Assembly (NCBI RefSeq): GCF_002008165.1
Contig: NZ_MRDM01000010.1
Span: forward strand, 430,541-494,540
Length of the DNA: 64,000 nucleotides
Reading direction: 5' to 3'
Source: Rhizobium laguerreae
GTDB taxonomy: Bacteria; Pseudomonadota; Alphaproteobacteria; Rhizobiales; Rhizobiaceae
How positions within the stretch are numbered: the first letter of the stretch is position 1; the number at the start of each line of letters is the position of its first letter. The position numbers were made by a program, and so were the translations under genes. A model generated the notes under the pieces. It saw only the letters and a list, made by a program, of their open reading frames with translations. It did no database searches and had not been told where the DNA came from. Shown one piece after another: positions 54,783 to 63,450 of this stretch.

Positions 54783-55460
54783 ATGACTGCAAAGGCCGCA
54801 TGCACCGATTTCCTGCATTTTTTCCGCTCCTGGATCAGCAACCCGCTTCGGGTCGCGGCCATCGCGCCGTCGGGGGATTCGCTTGCCAGGATCATGACCA
54901 GTGAAATTGCCGCACTCGACGGTCCGATCATCGAGCTCGGCCCGGGAACCGGCGTTTTCACCCGGGCGCTGCTGGCGCGCGGGGTCAGCGAAGCGGATCT
55001 GACCCTGATCGAGTACGGTCCGGAATTCATCTCATCGCTGCAGGCGCGTTTTCCGACGGCGCGTGTGTTGCAGATGGACGCCGCCCATCTCGCCGATGCC
55101 GATATTTTCGAGGGCGAACCGGTCGGCGCGGTTGTCAGTGGCCTGCCGCTCTTGTCCATGTCGCCGCGCAAGATCGTGTCGATCCTGGCCGGCGCCTTCG
55201 CCTATATGCGGCCGGGCGGCGCCGTCTATCAGTTCACCTATGGCCCGCGCTGCCCGGTGCCGCGGCCGATCCTCGACCGTTTGGGCCTGAAGGCAGTGCG
55301 CATCGGCGGTACGGTGCGCAACCTGCCGCCGGCCTCCGTCTACCGGATTTCGCGCCGCAAGCCGCTGGAACTGTCGCGCGAGCGCTTTAGCTATCGTGAA
55401 AGTGACACTGAGATCGACGATATCGCGGCCTTTTCCAACGAAACGGCGGCTGAACGATGA
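54783..55460 (+). CDS. PmtA-like phospholipid N-methyltransferase
   Basis: 225 residues from the ATG at 54783. N-terminal amphipathic stretch FLHFFRSWISNPLRVAAIAP as in bacterial PmtA, SAM motif I IIELGPGTGVFTRALLARGV, then DLTLIEYGPEFISSLQARFP and VVSGLPLLSMSP. Members methylate phosphatidylethanolamine toward phosphatidylcholine at the membrane, or are KsgA-like relatives. Rhizobia often hold more than one homologue, so this may not be the main pmtA. The TetR gene starts 12 bases later. Confidence 0.75.
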   Translation: MTAKAACTDFLHFFRSWISNPLRVAAIAPSGDSLARIMTSEIAALDGPIIELGPGTGVFTRALLARGVSEADLTLIEYGPEFISSLQARFPTARVLQMDAAHLADADIFEGEPVGAVVSGLPLLSMSPRKIVSILAGAFAYMRPGGAVYQFTYGPRCPVPRPILDRLGLKAVRIGGTVRNLPPASVYRISRRKPLELSRERFSYRESDTEIDDIAAFSNETAAER

Positions 55461-55472
55461 TGCCGGGCAGGA

Positions 55473-56108
55473 ATGGCTGAGAACAAGCGGACGGAGACGA
55501 CGGAAGGCAGGCGGGAACGCAAGCGGCGGCAGACGCGCGAGCGCATCGAGCAGGCGGCGATGACCCTCTTTCTGCAGCGCGGCTTCGAGGCGACGACGAT
55601 CGAGAACATCACCGAGGCGGCCGATGTCTCCAAACGCAGTTTCTTCGATTATTTCCCCTCCAAGGAAGAGGTGGTTTTCGCCTGGCAGGATGCCTTCGCC
55701 GATCGCCTGATGGCGGCAATCGCCGCAAGGCCGGCGGACGAATCCTCCGTCACCGTGGTCGAGGCGGCGATCACCGCAACCGTCATTGCGGCAGTCGACG
55801 AGCCTGGCCTGGCGTTAGGCGAACTCATCCATCGCACGCCGGCGCTGAAGGCCCGCGACCAGCTGAAATACGCCAAGCTCGAACAGAAGCTCGCCGAGGC
55901 GCTGCTTCTACGCAAGGGAGGTGATCCGCTTGAGCGGCCCCGCATGCGCGTCCTTGCGGCCATCGTCATCGGTGCGCTGCGCGTCGGGGCTGAGCTCTGG
56001 CAGCAGCGCCCGCCAAGTGCTTCGCCGCAGGATTTCGCCCGGGAGATTTTCACCGACCTTTGGAAGATGCTGGCGGAATTCGGCGACGAGGCAAAGACCA
56101 GGCGTTGA
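55473..56108 (+). CDS. TetR family transcriptional regulator
   Basis: 211 residues. N-terminal helix-turn-helix (about 15-65): RERIEQAAMTLFLQRGFEAT, TIENITEAADVSKRSFFDYF. C-terminal ligand domain unrecognised (YAKLEQKLAEALLLRKGGDP). GGGCAGGA before the ATG. Close downstream of the methyltransferase gene on the same strand, so probably co-transcribed and perhaps controlling it. Confidence 0.85.
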   Translation: MAENKRTETTEGRRERKRRQTRERIEQAAMTLFLQRGFEATTIENITEAADVSKRSFFDYFPSKEEVVFAWQDAFADRLMAAIAARPADESSVTVVEAAITATVIAAVDEPGLALGELIHRTPALKARDQLKYAKLEQKLAEALLLRKGGDPLERPRMRVLAAIVIGALRVGAELWQQRPPSASPQDFAREIFTDLWKMLAEFGDEAKTRR

Positions 56109-56418
56109 CGCGGGCCCGCCTGCGCCTCCGTGTGCACTTCCGACCAGATCAGCTCGATGTCGATGTTTCCGCTCCATCCCTGTGATCAGGCCCTGTTATC
56201 GGAACCGGGCCGTCCTATATCTGCAAGCGTCGTAGCGGCCACATTCTGATGATCCCCGCGATAGGCAGATCTTCACCATGCCGGGCATCGCTTTCGATCA
56301 GGGCAGACATTCGCGCTCGAAGGCATCTCCGAAAGCCGCGGCATCCGTGCCGCGGCTGTTCAACCGCCTCCGACCGTTCCACCGATTTCAATATTTGATT
56401 GATAAGAGAGGAAAGACC
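56109..56418. other. Intergenic region before the aldo/keto reductase
   Basis: 310 bases. CTATAT at 56214-56219 matches a rhizobial -10 box, with a poor -35 before it. No coding frame with support. Confidence 0.35.
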
Positions 56419-57315
56419 ATGTCCAGTCACAACGCAGCCCAATACAACGCGGCAAAGTCAGGCACCTTCAAGATCGGCGGCGATATCGAGGTCAACCGTC
56501 TCGGTTTCGGCGCCATGCGCGTCACCGGCAAGGGCATCTGGGGCGAGCCTTCCGATCATGCCGAATCCATCCGCACGCTGAAGCGCCTGCCGGAACTCGG
56601 CGTCAACTTCATCGATACGGCCGATTCCTACGGCCCCGATGTCTCCGAATGGCTGATTAAGGAAGCCCTGCATCCCTATGGCGGCAAGTCTGTCATCGCC
56701 ACCAAGGGCGGCCTGACCCGCCATGGCCCCGATATCTGGCTGCCCGTCGGACGTCCGGAATATCTGATCCAGCAAGTGCATAAGAGCCTGCGCAATCTCG
56801 GCGTCGAGCAGATCGATCTCTGGCAGCTGCATAGGATCGATCCGAAGGTGCCGGCCAAGGAACAATTCGATGCGATCAAATCGCTGCTCGATACCGGCCT
56901 CATCCGCCATGCGGGCCTGAGCGAAGTATCCGTTGCCGACATCGAGGCCGCCTCGAAGCATTTCAAGGTCGCGACCGTCCAGAACCGCTACAATCTCGTC
57001 GACCGCACCAGCGAGGACGTGCTCGATTATTGCACCAAGCACAATATCGGCTTCATCCCGTGGTATCCGTTGGCAGCCGGCGACCTCGCCAAGCCGGGCT
57101 CGCTGCTCGATACCATCGCCAAAAAGCACAATGCAGCACCCAGCCAGATCGCACTCGCCTGGGTGCTCAAGCGCAGCCCGGTCATGCTGCCGATCCCCGG
57201 CACCTCCAAGGTCAAGCATCTCGAGGAAAACGTCGCTGCCGTCGAGATCACCGTCTCGAACGAAGAATTCTCCGCCCTCGACGCCGAGGGCAGCAAGGTC
57301 TTCAAGGCCGCTTGA
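56419..57315 (+). CDS. Aldo/keto reductase
   Basis: 298 residues from the ATG at 56419 (AGAGGAAAG upstream). NADPH-dependent TIM barrel: catalytic Asp and Tyr in [15 protein letters not shown], Lys in VIATKGGL, an LHRID strand near 135, and the cofactor region [20 protein letters not shown]. Close to the YajO/oxidoreductase AKR group of plant-associated bacteria. Substrate unknown. Followed by RIME repeats. Confidence 0.88.
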   Translation: MSSHNAAQYNAAKSGTFKIGGDIEVNRLGFGAMRVTGKGIWGEPSDHAESIRTLKRLPELGVNFIDTADSYGPDVSEWLIKEALHPYGGKSVIATKGGLTRHGPDIWLPVGRPEYLIQQVHKSLRNLGVEQIDLWQLHRIDPKVPAKEQFDAIKSLLDTGLIRHAGLSEVSVADIEAASKHFKVATVQNRYNLVDRTSEDVLDYCTKHNIGFIPWYPLAAGDLAKPGSLLDTIAKKHNAAPSQIALAWVLKRSPVMLPIPGTSKVKHLEENVAAVEITVSNEEFSALDAEGSKVFKAA

Positions 57316-57330
57316 CGGGGCGAAGAACGG

Positions 57331-57393
57331 AGAGGGTGCGGCGTATTCCCTTCTCCCCTCGGGGAGAAGGTGCAGGCAGGCGGATGAGGGGGC
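57331..57393. repeat. RIME-like repeat, left copy
   Basis: AGAGGGTGCGGCGTATTCCC, a palindrome CTTCTCCCCTCGGGGAGAAG, then GGCGGATGAGGGG. The same pieces, in the same order, occur at 62629-62690. It lies 16 bases after the aldo/keto reductase stop and faces an inverted copy at 57530-57609. Confidence 0.75.
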
Positions 57394-57529
57394 CACACGG
57401 CACGCCCTTCACGTAAAATCTATTCCGGTACTCCGACGGCAACGCCGTTTCCCAGCGCCCTGAATACGTTTGAGACGATGTCATTGCGGCCGAAACCTGC
57501 ACGGGTTGTAAGAAAGACCGGCTTCGCCG

Positions 57530-57609
57530 GCCCCTCATCCGCCCTACGGGCACCTTCTCCCCGCTGGGGAGAAGAGGGAATCGAGACGTTGCGGCATATA
57601 CCCGTCTCC
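57530..57609. repeat. RIME-like repeat, inverted right copy
   Basis: Inverse order: CCCCTCATCCGCC, then CTTCTCCCCGCTGGGGAGAAG, then a GCGGCATATACCCGTCTCCCC tail. With the left copy it encloses about 136 bases of non-coding DNA. Confidence 0.7.
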
Positions 57610-57783
57610 CCGCACGCGATCCCGAGGCCGCAATTTTCGGCATAATTTTGACCATCTGGTCAAGCATGCTGCAAAATGAGGCGGTGGTGTGCCGTTTAGG
57701 AGGCAAGCATTGCGCTCAGCGCATTGCTGCATTGCGGCATTTTCGCTATTCCGAATCAAAAGAATTGGCTATTACTATCTTCG

Positions 57784-57905
57784 TAAGCAGCGCACTCCTC
57801 CTCCCAGCGCTCTTACATCGGACTGACAACACTCCTCCTCCCAGTTGTCAGTCAGGATCAAGAGCCCGGCGCACCTCCTCCCGCGTCGGGCTTTTTTCTT
57901 TTTTC
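57784..57905 (+). ncRNA. Small RNA with three CCTCCTCCC-loop hairpins (cuckoo / CcsR-like)
   Basis: Hairpin 1: TAAG-AGCGC / GCGCT-CTTA (57784-57815) with loop ACTCCTCCTCCCA. Hairpin 2: GACTGACAAC / GTTGTCAGTC (57821-57853), the identical 13-base loop. Hairpin 3: AGCCCGGCGC / GCGTCGGGCT (57863-57892), loop ACCTCCTCCC, followed by TTTTTTCTTTTTT: an intrinsic terminator. TACTAT at 57773-57778 would place a start at about 57785. The anti-Shine-Dalgarno loops are the hallmark of the CCUCCUCCC small RNAs of Alphaproteobacteria (cuckoo RNAs, CcsR). It is about 120 bases and lies between RIME repeats and a lipoprotein gene. Confidence 0.88.
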
Positions 57906-58027
57906 CCAAGTCTCTATTTTCTCATGCCCAAAAAGGCTTTCACTTCCCGCGGTTTGACTCGGCAAGCCTCGTCGGACTATTTGGACGGGCGCCGCCTGTC
58001 CGGTGCGTGAACCGATTGGAGTTGGTC

Positions 58028-59305
58028 ATGATCGGCAAAAGACGCGGCTTGCCCGCGGCTCTGACAGGTCTTCTGATTGCAACGATGGCGCTCGCCGGCT
58101 GCGGCGGCAGGCCGGTCGGTGTCATGCAGGCGGCCGGCACCGCGGCCCCCGGCACGTCGAAGGTCGATCTTCTCGTCGCGACGACGCGCGCTGCCGACGA
58201 CAATCCTGCCGTGCTTTTCTCCGGCGAGCGCGGCACCGGGCTCGCGGTCAATGCCGTCGACGTCTCGATCCCGCCGGAAGCCAATCGCAAGGCCGGCCAG
58301 GTGCAATGGCCAAGCCGCCTGCCCGCCGATCCGCTACGCGATTTCGTCACCGTCTCCGTCGATCCGCTGGAAGGCGAGCGGGCCGGCGAAACCTGGCTGA
58401 AGACCCATATGCCGAAGAGCCGCCGGGTACTGGTCTTCGTCCACGGCTTCAACAATCGCTATGAGGACGCCGTCTACCGCTTCGCGCAGATCGTTCATGA
58501 TTCGCATGCCGACGTCGCTCCGGTCGTCTTCACCTGGCCGTCGCGCGGCAGCATCTTCGATTATAATTACGACAAGGAAAGCACCAACTATTCCCGCGAC
58601 GCGCTGGAGGAACTGCTGACCCGCACCGCCGCCAATCCGGCCGTCAGCGACATCACCATCATGGCGCATTCGATGGGCACCTGGCTGACCGTCGAAGCGC
58701 TCAGGCAGATGGCGATCCGCAACGGCCATGTCGCACCGAAGATCAACAATGTCATCCTTGCCTCGCCGGATCTCGATGTCGATGTCTTCGGCCGCCAGTT
58801 CGCAAGCCTCGGCAAGGAAAGGCCGCACTTCACCATCTTCGTCTCGCAGGACGATCGCGCTTTGGCGCTGTCGCGACGCATCTCGGGCAATGTCGACCGG
58901 CTCGGCCAGATCGATCCCTCCGTCGAACCCTACCGCAGCAAGCTCGAGGCGGCCGGCATCACCGTGCTCGACCTCACCAAGCTCAAGGGCGGCGACCGGC
59001 TGAACCACGGCAAGTTCGCCGAAAGCCCCGAGGTGGTAAAGCTGATCGGCGACCGGCTGATTGCCGGCCAGACGATCACCGATTCCAATGTCGGCCTCGG
59101 CGAGGCCGTCGGCGCCGTGGCGATGGGCGCTGCCCAGACCGCCGGAAGTGCTGTCAGTGTTGCGGTCAGCACGCCGATTGCGATCTTCGATCCGCGCACC
59201 CGGCGCAACTACGACGCCCAGCTGAAGCGTCTCGGCCAGTCGATGAACAACACCGTCGGTTCGGTCGGCGACAGCGTCGGCGCCGGCCTGCCGGAAAGCC
59301 AGTAA
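58028..59305 (+). CDS. Lipoprotein alpha/beta hydrolase (DUF900-like)
   Basis: 425 residues from the ATG at 58028. Signal peptide with lipobox ALAG-C (Cys about 24). The hydrolase core has VLVFVHGFNNRYEDAVYRFA (oxyanion strand), FTWPSRGSIFDYNYDKES, the nucleophile elbow IMAHSMGTW (Ser about 214) and the acidic residue region LASPDLDVDVFGRQF. DUF900 proteins form a serine hydrolase family of unknown substrate. The Ala/Gly-rich tail (about 355-425) is unlike the core. Outer membrane or periplasm-facing lipoprotein. Confidence 0.85.
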   Translation: MIGKRRGLPAALTGLLIATMALAGCGGRPVGVMQAAGTAAPGTSKVDLLVATTRAADDNPAVLFSGERGTGLAVNAVDVSIPPEANRKAGQVQWPSRLPADPLRDFVTVSVDPLEGERAGETWLKTHMPKSRRVLVFVHGFNNRYEDAVYRFAQIVHDSHADVAPVVFTWPSRGSIFDYNYDKESTNYSRDALEELLTRTAANPAVSDITIMAHSMGTWLTVEALRQMAIRNGHVAPKINNVILASPDLDVDVFGRQFASLGKERPHFTIFVSQDDRALALSRRISGNVDRLGQIDPSVEPYRSKLEAAGITVLDLTKLKGGDRLNHGKFAESPEVVKLIGDRLIAGQTITDSNVGLGEAVGAVAMGAAQTAGSAVSVAVSTPIAIFDPRTRRNYDAQLKRLGQSMNNTVGSVGDSVGAGLPESQ

Positions 59306-59400
59306 AAATTCCACAGAGCAATTCAAGCAAAGCGCACAGCGGTTTTGCTTTCGGAATCGCGAATTTCCGTGATTCGGAAAAAACGGAAATTCTCTAGGCA
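59306..59400. repeat. Intergenic repeat with hairpin
   Basis: GCACAGCGGTTTTGCT (59331-59348) resembles part of the 29481-29588 repeat. A 9-bp stem AATTTCCGT / ACGGAAATT (59362-59393) follows and may terminate the hydrolase transcript. Confidence 0.5.
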
Positions 59401-59413
59401 TCGCATCTTGATG

Positions 59414-59423
59414 TGATATATCA
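59414..59423 (+). promoter_or_regulatory. Possible GntR/FCD-type operator
   Basis: TGATATATCA is a perfect 10-base palindrome 44 bases before the oxidase ATG, inside the probable promoter. Such sites are bound by FCD-type GntR regulators, common for amino-acid and hydroxyproline catabolic operons. No such regulator is in the window. Confidence 0.45.
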
Positions 59424-59467
59424 GATTCACGACGGCACTTCTGTCTGCCGTGCGATGGATTGATGGC

Positions 59468-60718
59468 ATGGCGGATGAGACGAAGAAGAGTGTGGCGGTC
59501 GTCGGCGCAGGCGTGATCGGCGCCTCGATCGCCTTCGAGCTGCAGCGGCGCGGCCTTGAAGTGACGCTGATCGACAAGGGCGAGCCCGGCCGCGGCACCT
59601 CTTTCGGCAATATGGCGAGCATCGCGCTTGATTTTGCCGCCGGTTCCGGCCCTTCGACCTGGAAGAAGATCCCCGGCTGGCTGCTCGATCCCGAAGGCCC
59701 GGTCTGGCTGCGGCCTTCCTATGCCGCCAGGATGCTGCCCTGGTTCCTCCGCTTCCTCGCCGCCGGCCGGCCCTCGCGTCTCCGAGAGATCGAGGATGCC
59801 GGCATGAGCCTGTCGAACCGCGCGCTCGGCGATTTCAGAGAGATGCTGGAGGCGATCGGCGCACCCGACTTGATTACCGAGGAGGGCTGTCTCGCGATCT
59901 ACGAGACGGAGGCGGAATTTGCCGCCGATCGCGGCCATCTCGCCATGATGCAGCGCTACGGCCTCGAATTCGAGGTTTTGAGCAACGGCGCCATCCAATA
60001 TTACGAACCCACACTTTCGCCGGCGATTGCCAAAGCCGTGCTGCTCCCCGACAACAAATCGATCCGCGACCCCTACAAGCTGGTGGTGAAACTCACCGAC
60101 GCCGCAAAGGCTGCAGGCACGACCTTCGTCTCCGGCACTGTGCGGAATATCGAGCGCCGGGGCGATGGCACCGCCGTCGTTCTCCTCGAGGATGGCAGAC
60201 GGATCGAGGCGGGTTCGGTCGTGCTCGCCGCCGGCGTCCACACCCGTTTCCTTGCCGAAAAGCTCGGCGAGCCGATCCCGCTCGAAACCGAGCGCGGCTA
60301 TCACACGCAGATCATGAAGCCCGGCATATCCATGCGCTATTCAGTGATCTGGCCGCATCGCGCTTTCATGGTGACGCCGACGGCGGGCGGCATCCGTGTC
60401 GGCGGCAATGTCGAGCTCGCCGGTCTCGATGCCGCGCCCGATTTCCGCCGTCCGCGGGTGCTGGTGCGCCATGCCCAGCGCGCGCTGCCCGGCCTGAAGG
60501 TCGAGGAGACGACGGAATGGATGGGGCATCGTCCGGCGCTGCCCGATACGATCCCGATCATCTCGCCCTCGTCGAAAATGCCGGGCGTTTTTTATGCGAC
60601 CGGCCACGGCCATCTCGGCCTGACCTTTTCGGCAACGACAGCGCTCGTGATCGCCGATATGGTAACCGGGCTCAAACCATCCCTCGACATGACCCCGTTC
60701 CGCATAGACCGTTATTAG
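59468..60718 (+). CDS. FAD-dependent D-amino-acid dehydrogenase (DadA-like)
   Basis: 416 residues from the ATG at 59468. N-terminal dinucleotide motif VAVVGAGVIGASIAFELQRR (GxGxxG), a DAO fold with AGVHTRFLAEKLGEPIPLET and a C-terminal FAD contact YATGHGHLGLTFSATTALVI. DadA-like oxidases act on D-amino acids; next to a proline-racemase-family gene the likely substrate is a D-hydroxyproline or similar. First gene of a three-gene operon. Confidence 0.85.
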   Translation: MADETKKSVAVVGAGVIGASIAFELQRRGLEVTLIDKGEPGRGTSFGNMASIALDFAAGSGPSTWKKIPGWLLDPEGPVWLRPSYAARMLPWFLRFLAAGRPSRLREIEDAGMSLSNRALGDFREMLEAIGAPDLITEEGCLAIYETEAEFAADRGHLAMMQRYGLEFEVLSNGAIQYYEPTLSPAIAKAVLLPDNKSIRDPYKLVVKLTDAAKAAGTTFVSGTVRNIERRGDGTAVVLLEDGRRIEAGSVVLAAGVHTRFLAEKLGEPIPLETERGYHTQIMKPGISMRYSVIWPHRAFMVTPTAGGIRVGGNVELAGLDAAPDFRRPRVLVRHAQRALPGLKVEETTEWMGHRPALPDTIPIISPSSKMPGVFYATGHGHLGLTFSATTALVIADMVTGLKPSLDMTPFRIDRY

Positions 60719-60727
60719 GAGGCCCCG

Positions 60728-61438
60728 ATGTCCGAAACCACCAAACCCGTAGCGCTGATCACCGGCGGCGGCCGCGGCATGGGCGAGGCAATCGCCCGCG
60801 AGCTTTCCGCCCAGGGCTATCGGCTGGCGCTGATGTCGCCGTCGGAAAGCTGTGAGAAACTGGCGGCCGAACTTGGCGGCGTCGCCTCGCGTGGCGTGGC
60901 CGAAAAGGCCGAGGATCTGAAGGCGATCTTCGACCTGACGATGAAGACTTATGGCCGCATCGACGCCGTCGTCAACCTGAGCGGCCATCCGCCGAAGGGC
61001 GACCTGCTCGATATATCGGACGAGAACTGGACGCTCGGTTCCGACATGATGATCCTGTCGCTGGTGCGCATGGCCCGCCTGGTCACACCGGTCATGCTGA
61101 AACAGGGCAAGGGCGCCTTCGTCAACATCACCACTTTCGCCGCCTACGAGCCGACGCTGGTCTTCCCGGTTTCCTGCACCTACCGCGCCGCTGCCGGCGC
61201 CTTCACCAAGCTCTATTCCGATCGTTATGCGGCCGACAATATCCGCATGAACTGCATCCTGCCGGGTTATATCGATAGCCTGAACCACAAGCCCGGGACC
61301 GCCGAGACGGTCCCGATGAAGCGCATCGGCCATGTGGAGGAGATCGCCAAGACCGCGGCCTTCCTGCTCTCCGATGGCGCCGGTTACATCACCGGCCAGA
61401 ATATCCGCGTCGATGGCGGCGTCACCCGTCACGTCTGA
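60728..61438 (+). CDS. Short-chain dehydrogenase/reductase
   Basis: 236 residues. Cofactor motif ALITGGGRGMGEAIARELSA (TGxxxGxG), VVNLSGHPPKGD in place of the usual NNAG, catalytic YxxxK replaced in form by CTYRAAAGAFTKLY (Tyr then Lys region weakened: Y-R-A-A-A), and the family end DGAGYITGQNIRVDGGVT. The missing Lys three residues after Tyr makes activity uncertain. Nine bases after the oxidase stop and 15 before the next gene. Confidence 0.8.
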   Translation: MSETTKPVALITGGGRGMGEAIARELSAQGYRLALMSPSESCEKLAAELGGVASRGVAEKAEDLKAIFDLTMKTYGRIDAVVNLSGHPPKGDLLDISDENWTLGSDMMILSLVRMARLVTPVMLKQGKGAFVNITTFAAYEPTLVFPVSCTYRAAAGAFTKLYSDRYAADNIRMNCILPGYIDSLNHKPGTAETVPMKRIGHVEEIAKTAAFLLSDGAGYITGQNIRVDGGVTRHV

Positions 61439-61453
61439 TCTGGAGTTTTCGAT

Positions 61454-62491
61454 ATGAGATGGAAGCGCACGATCCAGCTGCTGGATGTCCATGCCGAAGG
61501 CGAGATCGGCCGTGTGGCGATCGGCGGCGTGCCGAAGATCCCCGGCGATACCATCGCTGCCCAGCTGCACTGGCTGAACACCGATCCGAAGGGCGACGAA
61601 CTGCGCCGCTTCCTTTGCCTGGAGCCGCGCGGCGCGCCCATTGGCTCGGTCAACCTGTTGCTGCCGGCACGGCACCCGGAGGCCGACGCCGCCTTCATCG
61701 TCCTGCAGCCCGACCAGGCGCATGCGAGTTCCGGCTCGAACTCGATCTGCGTCACCACGGCGCTCCTCGAATCCGGCATCGTCGAGATGCAGGAGCCGGA
61801 GACGATCGTGACGCTCGAAACGGCCGCCGGTCTTGTCAAGGCGACGGCAACCTGCCGCGACGGGCGCTGCGAGAAGGTCAGGCTGACCATGGTGCCCTCC
61901 TTCGTGCAGGAGCTCGATGTCGGGATCGACACGCCGCATTGGGGAAGGATCAAGGCCGATATCTGCTACGGCGGCATCTTCTATGCGTTGGTCGATGTCG
62001 GCCAGATCGGTCTGACGATCGAGAAGGCCAATGCCGCCGGCCTCGTCCAGGCCGGCATGATCCTCAAGGAGCTGATCAACCGCGACATCAAGGTCGTCCA
62101 TCCCGAGATCCCGGCGATATCGGGCGTCGCCTATGTCATGTTCCGTGATACCGAAGCCGACGGCACGGTGCGCACCTGCACCACCATGTGGCCGGGCCGG
62201 GCCGACCGCTCGCCCTGCGGCACCGGCAACTCCGCCAATCTCGCCACGCTTTATGCCCGCGGCAAGGCCAAGGTCGGCGATATCTTCACCTCGAAATCGA
62301 TCATCGGCTCCGAATTCGAGGTCGGCCTCCAGGCAGTAACCGAGGTGGCCGGCCGCCCCGCCGTCATCCCCACCATCACCGGCCGCGGCTTCACGTTCGG
62401 CCTGACCCAGGTAGCCCTCGACCCCTTTGACCCGCATCCGAACGGTTTTGCGCTGACGGACGTCTGGGGGCCATCGGCTAGGGAGATTTGA
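61454..62491 (+). CDS. Proline racemase superfamily protein (3-/4-hydroxyproline dehydratase or epimerase type)
   Basis: 345 residues with the proline-racemase fold: start RTIQLLDVHAEGEIGRVAIG, the first catalytic loop ASSGSNSIC where racemases have MCGH (so Ser instead of Cys), and the second DRSPCGTGNSANLATLYARG with its Cys intact. A Ser/Cys pair is described for trans-3-hydroxyproline dehydratases and dual enzymes, whereas Cys/Cys belongs to racemases and 4-hydroxyproline epimerases. With the oxidase upstream it points to hydroxyproline use. Confidence 0.87.
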   Translation: MRWKRTIQLLDVHAEGEIGRVAIGGVPKIPGDTIAAQLHWLNTDPKGDELRRFLCLEPRGAPIGSVNLLLPARHPEADAAFIVLQPDQAHASSGSNSICVTTALLESGIVEMQEPETIVTLETAAGLVKATATCRDGRCEKVRLTMVPSFVQELDVGIDTPHWGRIKADICYGGIFYALVDVGQIGLTIEKANAAGLVQAGMILKELINRDIKVVHPEIPAISGVAYVMFRDTEADGTVRTCTTMWPGRADRSPCGTGNSANLATLYARGKAKVGDIFTSKSIIGSEFEVGLQAVTEVAGRPAVIPTITGRGFTFGLTQVALDPFDPHPNGFALTDVWGPSAREI

Positions 62492-62550
62492 TCGTTCAGG
62501 GTTGATGCCGGAAAGTGCGAGCGGTTTCCCGGACGGTTGGCGCGAATGGC

Positions 62551-62694
62551 TGCCCCTCACCCTAACCCTCTCCCCGTAAAAACGGGGAGAGGGGACGTGC
62601 CTTGCGAGAGGCGGGAGAGGAACCGAGAGAGTGCGGCATATGCCCTTCTCCCCGCTTGCGGGGAGAAGGTGGCGGCAGCCGGATGAGGGGCAGC
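62551..62694. repeat. RIME-like mosaic repeat with two hairpins
   Basis: Starts GCCCCTCACCCTAACCCTCT; hairpin A CCCTCTCCCCG / CGGGGAGAGGG with loop TAAAAA (62566-62593); then GAGAGTGCGGCATATGCCC; hairpin B CCTTCTCCCCGC / GGGGAGAAGG (62644-62669); ends GGATGAGGGGC. This is the layout of Rhizobium intergenic mosaic elements. Confidence 0.8.
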
Positions 62695-62782
62695 AGCACG
62701 CTCCAGCGATCCTACGAAGCTTCCGCGACCGACTGACCAAAGGTGACGCATGAGCATCCGCGTAACGCTATTCGAAATGCGG

Positions 62783-63433
62783 TCAGCCTTGCCTGCGTTC
62801 AGCAGCCCCGGTTCGTGTGTCCCAACCCAGCATGGCCAGCTCGGCGACTGCCTCCAGTTCGCCGCGGGTCGCTCCGTCGCGGGCCAGGATCGACATGCCG
62901 TTCTGAACGGTCTGGACGAAGCGGGAGAGCGCATGGACGTCGGTCGAGGCTGGAATTTCGCCTGCTGATATCGCCTGGTTCAGGCGCGCCTTCAGGCGGT
63001 CGAGCGTGATGGCGCGGGCAGTTCGCACGAGTTCGCCAAGTTCCACATGGCCTTCGCTGCCGACCGAGGAGAGCGTCACCATGCAGCCGCGGGGAATATC
63101 CGCGACACAGCCGGTCAGGGCAGCGGCCGAATCCATCAGCAACGACATCACCGCTTCACGCGCCGTGCCCGCGGAAAAGAAGCCTGCCCAGACGAGCGCC
63201 TCGTTGTTATCGCGATAGTGGCGCAGCGCCTCGGCATAGAGCGCCTCCTTCGACACGAATGCCGCGTAAAGGCTCGGTGATCCGATCCCCATCGCCTCGG
63301 TGAGATCGGCAATCGAAGTCGCCTCGAAGCCCTTGATCCAGAACAGCCGGGTCGCTTGCGCCAAGGCTGCTTCCCGGTCGAACGCCCGCGGCCGCCCGCG
63401 ACTGCGGGCAGGGGTTTCGTTGACGTTCGACAT
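62783..63433 (-). CDS. TetR/AcrR family regulator
   Basis: 216 residues from the ATG at 63433 (a second ATG at 63451 is possible but would overlap the predicted start of transcription). Arg-rich start SRGRPRAFDREAALAQATRL, helix-turn-helix FEATSIADLTEAMGIGSPSL YAAF; the ligand domain has a conserved Cys pair region GCVADIPRGCMVT, typical of the YxaF/LmrA-like subgroup. Divergent from an SDR gene it probably represses. Confidence 0.88.
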   Translation of the reverse strand: MSNVNETPARSRGRPRAFDREAALAQATRLFWIKGFEATSIADLTEAMGIGSPSLYAAFVSKEALYAEALRHYRDNNEALVWAGFFSAGTAREAVMSLLMDSAAALTGCVADIPRGCMVTLSSVGSEGHVELGELVRTARAITLDRLKARLNQAISAGEIPASTDVHALSRFVQTVQNGMSILARDGATRGELEAVAELAMLGWDTRTGAAERRQG

Positions 63434-63450
63434 CTCATCCGATTTTTGCA

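Noticed and set aside
58334..60304. 656-codon minus-strand frame over the hydrolase and oxidase genes
   Set aside because: It spans two well-supported plus-strand genes and the gap between them; shadow frame.
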